A stretch of DNA of 64,000 nt. Origin: Chryseobacterium rhizoplanae. Its GTDB lineage: Bacteria; Bacteroidota; Bacteroidia; Flavobacteriales; Weeksellaceae. The stretch is from contig NZ_FXTC01000016.1 of the NCBI RefSeq assembly GCF_900182655.1, positions 31,289 through 95,288 on the forward strand, given 5' to 3'. Positions 61,351-64,000 of the stretch are shown here, piece by piece; within the stretch, counting starts at the first letter, position 1, and each line of letters starts with the position of its first letter. The notes beneath the pieces are model-generated. The model was not told the DNA's origin and did no database searches. It saw only the letters and a list, made by a program, of their open reading frames with translations. The translations under genes and the position numbers were made by a program.

Positions 61351-61466
61351 AAAAAAACCCTGAAAATTTGTTAAACTTTCAGGGCCTTCAAATAATAAAC
61401 TATTAAAAAAATAAACTAGGAACTTAGAGTATTTTGCAGAGAATATCACCTCTGTTACTCTAGTGT
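61351..61466 (-). ncRNA. Candidate structured small RNA
   Basis: On the minus strand a -7-like TAACTTTA (61467-61474) is followed by a nested hairpin at 61461-61426: AGAGTA/TACTCT outside and CAGAG/CTCTG inside. A terminator hairpin then closes it, CCCTGAAA/TTTCAGGG at 61384-61358 with TTTTTTT after it. No reading frame occupies the region, and no minus gene upstream needs this terminator. The length of about 110-116 nt is typical of a bacterial sRNA, and a 6S-like flavobacterial RNA is one possible identity; I cannot confirm a family. Confidence 0.5.
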
Positions 61467-61565
61467 AAAGTTAGAAAAAATATAAATTATTTAAAAATAT
61501 TTTTTAGTTAAAAATTTCACAATTTACTAGAAACCAAACTATTAAACACTTGTTTTACTTCCTAT

Positions 61566-61594
61566 TTGCATTCCTCATAAAAATAGTATCTTTA
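61566..61594 (+). promoter_or_regulatory. Promoter of the acyl-CoA carboxylase gene
   Basis: TTG at 61566-61568 and TATCTTTA at 61587-61594, 18 bases apart, give a near-consensus promoter 22 bases before the ATG. Confidence 0.55.
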
Positions 61595-61616
61595 AGCGTA
61601 AAAAATTGAAAATTTT

Positions 61617-63245
61617 ATGGACATCGAATTCAATAAACGAGAAGATCAGAACAGATTAAAATTATCTGAAATAAATCGCTTACTCACTGAGATCAAAAAA
61701 GGAGGTGGTGAGAAGAGGCTTCAAAAGCTTCGTGATGAAGGAAAAATGACAGCTAGAGAAAGAGTAGATTATCTTCTCGATAAAGATTCAGATTCCATAG
61801 AAGTAGGAGCATTTGCAGGATATGAAATGTATAAGGAGCATGGAGGATGTCCCAGCGGAGGAGTTATAGTGGTTATCGGATACGTTTCCGGAAGGCAATG
61901 TATCATCGTTGCGAATGATGCTTCTGTAAAAGCGGGTGCCTGGTTTCCTATCACAGGAAAGAAAAACCTGAGAGCGCAGGAAATCGCCATGGAAAACAAG
62001 CTCCCAATCATCTATCTGGTAGACTCTGCTGGTGTTTATCTTCCGATGCAGGATGAGATTTTCCCGGATAAAGAACATTTTGGAAGAATTTTCAGAAATA
62101 ATGCTAAAATGAGTTCTATGGGGATTATCCAGATCTCTGCTGTTATGGGAAGCTGTGTAGCCGGAGGAGCTTACCTGCCGATCATGAGTGATGAAGCGAT
62201 GATTGTGGATAAAACAGGCTCTATTTTCCTTGCCGGAAGCTATCTTGTAAAAGCTGCAATTGGAGAAAGCATTGATAATGAAACATTGGGTGGAGCTACT
62301 ACTCATTGCTCTATTTCAGGAGTAACAGATTATAAGGCTAAAGATGACAAAGATGCTTTGAACAGAATCAAAAACATCATGAAATCTCTTGGAACTACTG
62401 AAAAAGCAGGCTTTGACAGAATTGAAAGTTTCCCGCCAAAAGAAAATCCTGAAAATATTTTCGGAATTATGCCGGTTTCAAGAGCTGAGCAATATGATAC
62501 ATATGAAATTATCAAATGTATTGTAGACAACTCCGAATACGAAGAATATAAACCTGATTATGGTAAGAGTATTATCTGTGCCACTGCCAGAGTTGATGGC
62601 TGGTCTGTAGGTATTGTAGCCAATCAGAGAAAGCTGGTAAAAAGTGGTAAAGGAGAAATGCAGTTTGGTGGAGTTATCTATTCAGATTCTGCAGATAAAG
62701 CAACCAGATTTATAGCCAACTGTAATCAAAGAAAAATACCTTTAATCTTCTTACAGGACGTTACCGGATTCATGGTAGGTTCCAAATCAGAACATGGCGG
62801 AATTATTAAAGACGGAGCTAAAATGGTAAATGCAGTTTCCAATTCTGTAGTTCCTAAATTTACCATCATTACGGGGAACTCTTACGGAGCAGGAAACTAT
62901 GCAATGTGTGGAAAAGCTTATGATCCCAGATTAATTGTTGCATGGCCTTGGGCTGATCTGGCTGTAATGGGAGGCGCACAGGCTGCAAAAGTACTCGCTC
63001 AGATCCAGGAGTCTACGTTAAAGAAACAAGGAAAAGAAATTACTGAAGAAGAGCACAACGAAATCTTGGATACAATTTCAAAAAAATATCAGAAACAAAC
63101 AGAATCTACCTATGCAGCTGCAAGATTATGGACAGATGCCATCATCAACCCTGCAGATACAAGGAAATGGATTTCTATGGGGATTGAAGCGGCTAATCAT
63201 GCCCCTATCACTGAGAAATTCAACTTAGGAGTAATTCAAGTCTGA
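61617..63245 (+). CDS. Acyl-CoA carboxylase beta subunit
   Basis: The 542-residue carboxyltransferase has crotonase-fold halves with GGCPSGGVIVVIGYVSGRQCIIVANDASVKAGAWFPITGKK and PLIFLQDVTGFMVGSKSEHGGIIKDGAKMV, plus GNSYGAGNYAMCGKAYDPRLIVAWPWADLAVMGG. The length and sequence are nearest methylcrotonyl-CoA or propionyl-CoA carboxylases, which transfer CO2 from biotin to the acyl-CoA. The biotin-carrying alpha subunit is not adjacent, so the exact substrate is open. Confidence 0.93.
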   Translation: MDIEFNKREDQNRLKLSEINRLLTEIKKGGGEKRLQKLRDEGKMTARERVDYLLDKDSDSIEVGAFAGYEMYKEHGGCPSGGVIVVIGYVSGRQCIIVANDASVKAGAWFPITGKKNLRAQEIAMENKLPIIYLVDSAGVYLPMQDEIFPDKEHFGRIFRNNAKMSSMGIIQISAVMGSCVAGGAYLPIMSDEAMIVDKTGSIFLAGSYLVKAAIGESIDNETLGGATTHCSISGVTDYKAKDDKDALNRIKNIMKSLGTTEKAGFDRIESFPPKENPENIFGIMPVSRAEQYDTYEIIKCIVDNSEYEEYKPDYGKSIICATARVDGWSVGIVANQRKLVKSGKGEMQFGGVIYSDSADKATRFIANCNQRKIPLIFLQDVTGFMVGSKSEHGGIIKDGAKMVNAVSNSVVPKFTIITGNSYGAGNYAMCGKAYDPRLIVAWPWADLAVMGGAQAAKVLAQIQESTLKKQGKEITEEEHNEILDTISKKYQKQTESTYAAARLWTDAIINPADTRKWISMGIEAANHAPITEKFNLGVIQV

Positions 63246-63267
63246 CCAGTATATTTATAAAAACAAA

Positions 63268-63296
63268 CACGGCTATTTCAGTTTGAGATAGCCGTG
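63268..63296 (+). terminator. Terminator of the carboxylase gene
   Basis: The stem CACGGCTATTTC/GAGATAGCCGTG (one G-U pair) with a 5-base loop is followed by CTTTTATA. Confidence 0.85.
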
Positions 63297-63354
63297 CTTT
63301 TATATATGCTTTCATTTTTTATTTTACAAAGATGGTGATTACATATTACCATTT

Positions 63355-63885
63355 CGGGAGCATTCTCCCGCTATCCATTCATACTCCTCGCGCCAGCGCT
63401 TTCCTACGCTCAAACCCACAGCTCTCCCACGCAAGCTGCGGGGTAACCATTCCTATCGGGGCTAGGGATGAGACGAATGATGAATGATCAATTATGAATG
63501 ATGAGTTGCGGGATTCGGGATTCGCGTTACGTTTTTCTGAGGTTCAGATTATAAATAATAGTTTTATCCTATTCAATAGGAGCGGGCTGTCATCCTGAGC
63601 CTAGTCGAAGGAAGTCGTTTTATTAAGATTTCTTTCTTCCTATAGGCTTTAATTTGGTAAGACATTCGTTGAGGAAAATGATACAATACAATCCCGGGTT
63701 GTTTAGACTCCTTCGGAGTGTATGTCTTATCAATGATAAGTGATAAGTAATAATTGATCAATGTAAGGTATGATTTGGATTGGATGGCAACAGGAACAAT
63801 CAATCATTACTCATTGTTCATTACTCATTAGCCATTACTGATTCCCGATTACTCATTACTTATATTTGAGTTGTGTATACAGCAA
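63355..63885. repeat. Repeat-rich intergenic region beside the rRNA operon
   Basis: No real gene is seen. A GC-rich block at 63358-63470 (CTCCCGCTATCCATTC, CGCAAGCTGCGGGGTAACC, TCGGGGCTAGGG) resembles intergenic repeats of Bacteroidetes. It is followed by GCGGGATTCGGGATTCGCG (63508-63526), by GTCATCCTGAGCCTAGTCG (63589-63612) and by many imperfect copies of ATTACTCATT. A 76-codon minus frame here runs through the repeats and is not credible. Confidence 0.6.
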
Positions 63886-63889
63886 AAAA

Positions 63890-63917
63890 AAATCCTTTAT
63901 CTTATGATAAAGGATTT
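63890..63917 (-). terminator. rRNA operon terminator
   Basis: On the minus strand AAATCCTTTATC/GATAAAGGATTT with a 4-base loop is followed by TTTTTT, 19 bases past the 5S gene end. Confidence 0.9.
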
Positions 63918-63935
63918 TTAAAAATAAAATAAAAA

Positions 63936-64000
63936 CTGGCGGCGGCCTACTCTCCCGCTTTCGCAGTACCATCGGCGCTGGTGGGCTTAACTTCTGTGTT
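63936..64000 (-). rRNA. rrf: 5S rRNA, 3' part
   Basis: The minus strand reads AAGTTAAGCCCACC, GCCGATGGTACTGCG and GGGAGAGTAGGCCGCCGCCAG, which are conserved 5S rRNA segments. The 5' part and the rest of the rRNA operon lie beyond the window. The 3' end is set near 63936 by the closing helix. Confidence 0.93.

Noticed and set aside
63573..63803. A 76-codon minus-strand reading frame
   Set aside because: It runs through several dispersed repeats, has no recognisable protein features and no promoter or start context.
1..64000. Insertion sequences, prophage or CRISPR
   Set aside because: No transposase, integrase, phage structural gene, cas gene or regularly spaced repeat array could be found.

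Overview
The window is AT-rich chromosomal DNA from a flavobacterium, most likely Chryseobacterium or a close relative in the Weeksellaceae. The evidence is the gene content (PorP/SprF and PorV-family type IX secretion proteins, DUF5606, DUF3822, GIN/DUF2807 proteins, many lipoproteins and secreted proteins ending their signal in AQ). It is supported by many Bacteroidetes-style promoters with a TAnnTTTG -7 box and by dispersed intergenic repeats of a flavobacterial kind. About 61 protein genes are supported, one a 51-codon gene. The 3' part of a 5S rRNA gene on the minus strand closes the window. I see no insertion sequence, prophage, CRISPR array or tRNA gene.

Layout. 1-9,200: the end of an SH3-domain gene, a large GAF-domain protein, an HD domain fused to a Pycsar-type membrane effector domain (minus), and, diverging from it by 26 bp, a 1238-residue protein that joins a metallophosphatase, a kinase-like middle region and an outer-membrane barrel. 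This is the most unusual part. 9,200-13,650: minus-strand lipoproteins, then the conserved run ruvX-def-DUF5606-mazG. 13,760-20,500: a SixA-like phosphatase overlapping an archaemetzincin-like lipoprotein, a serine beta-lactamase-like hydrolase, then a plus-strand series (YfcE-type phosphoesterase, Smr, DUF3822, rsmD). 20,500-27,000: an HxlR regulator and nitroreductase diverging across an 18-bp inverted repeat, then murI, hemW, porP/sprF, an RluA-type pseudouridine synthase and a PASTA protein, all minus. 27,000-36,400: ddl, coaD, a four-helix-bundle gene between repeats, a TRIC channel, folA, a lemA-TPM-TPM operon, a kefF/kefC-like pair and a GIN lipoprotein.

36,600-46,450: an M3 oligopeptidase, a protein with a TonB-like C-terminus, a YchJ-like protein, SlyD, a VF530 protein and the sbcD-sbcC nuclease operon. 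46,500-63,250: an LLM flavin oxidoreductase, a DPP4-like S9 peptidase, YceI, DODA dioxygenase, a subtilase, histidine ammonia-lyase, uvrC, a PorV-like protein, an EamA transporter, a candidate small RNA and an acyl-CoA carboxylase beta subunit. 63,250-64,000: repeat-rich intergenic DNA, an rRNA terminator and 5S rRNA.

Most genes are housekeeping or envelope functions in short transcription units, and 18 hairpin-plus-T-run terminators were found by eye. Functional groupings supported by adjacency are DNA repair (sbcDC), proteins at the membrane (lemA/TPM), potassium efflux (kefF/kefC-like) and translation or cell-maintenance genes (ruvX/def). The best candidates for new biology are the phosphatase-kinase-like-barrel fusion beside the HD-Pycsar effector fusion, and the structured minus-strand RNA near 61.4 kb.
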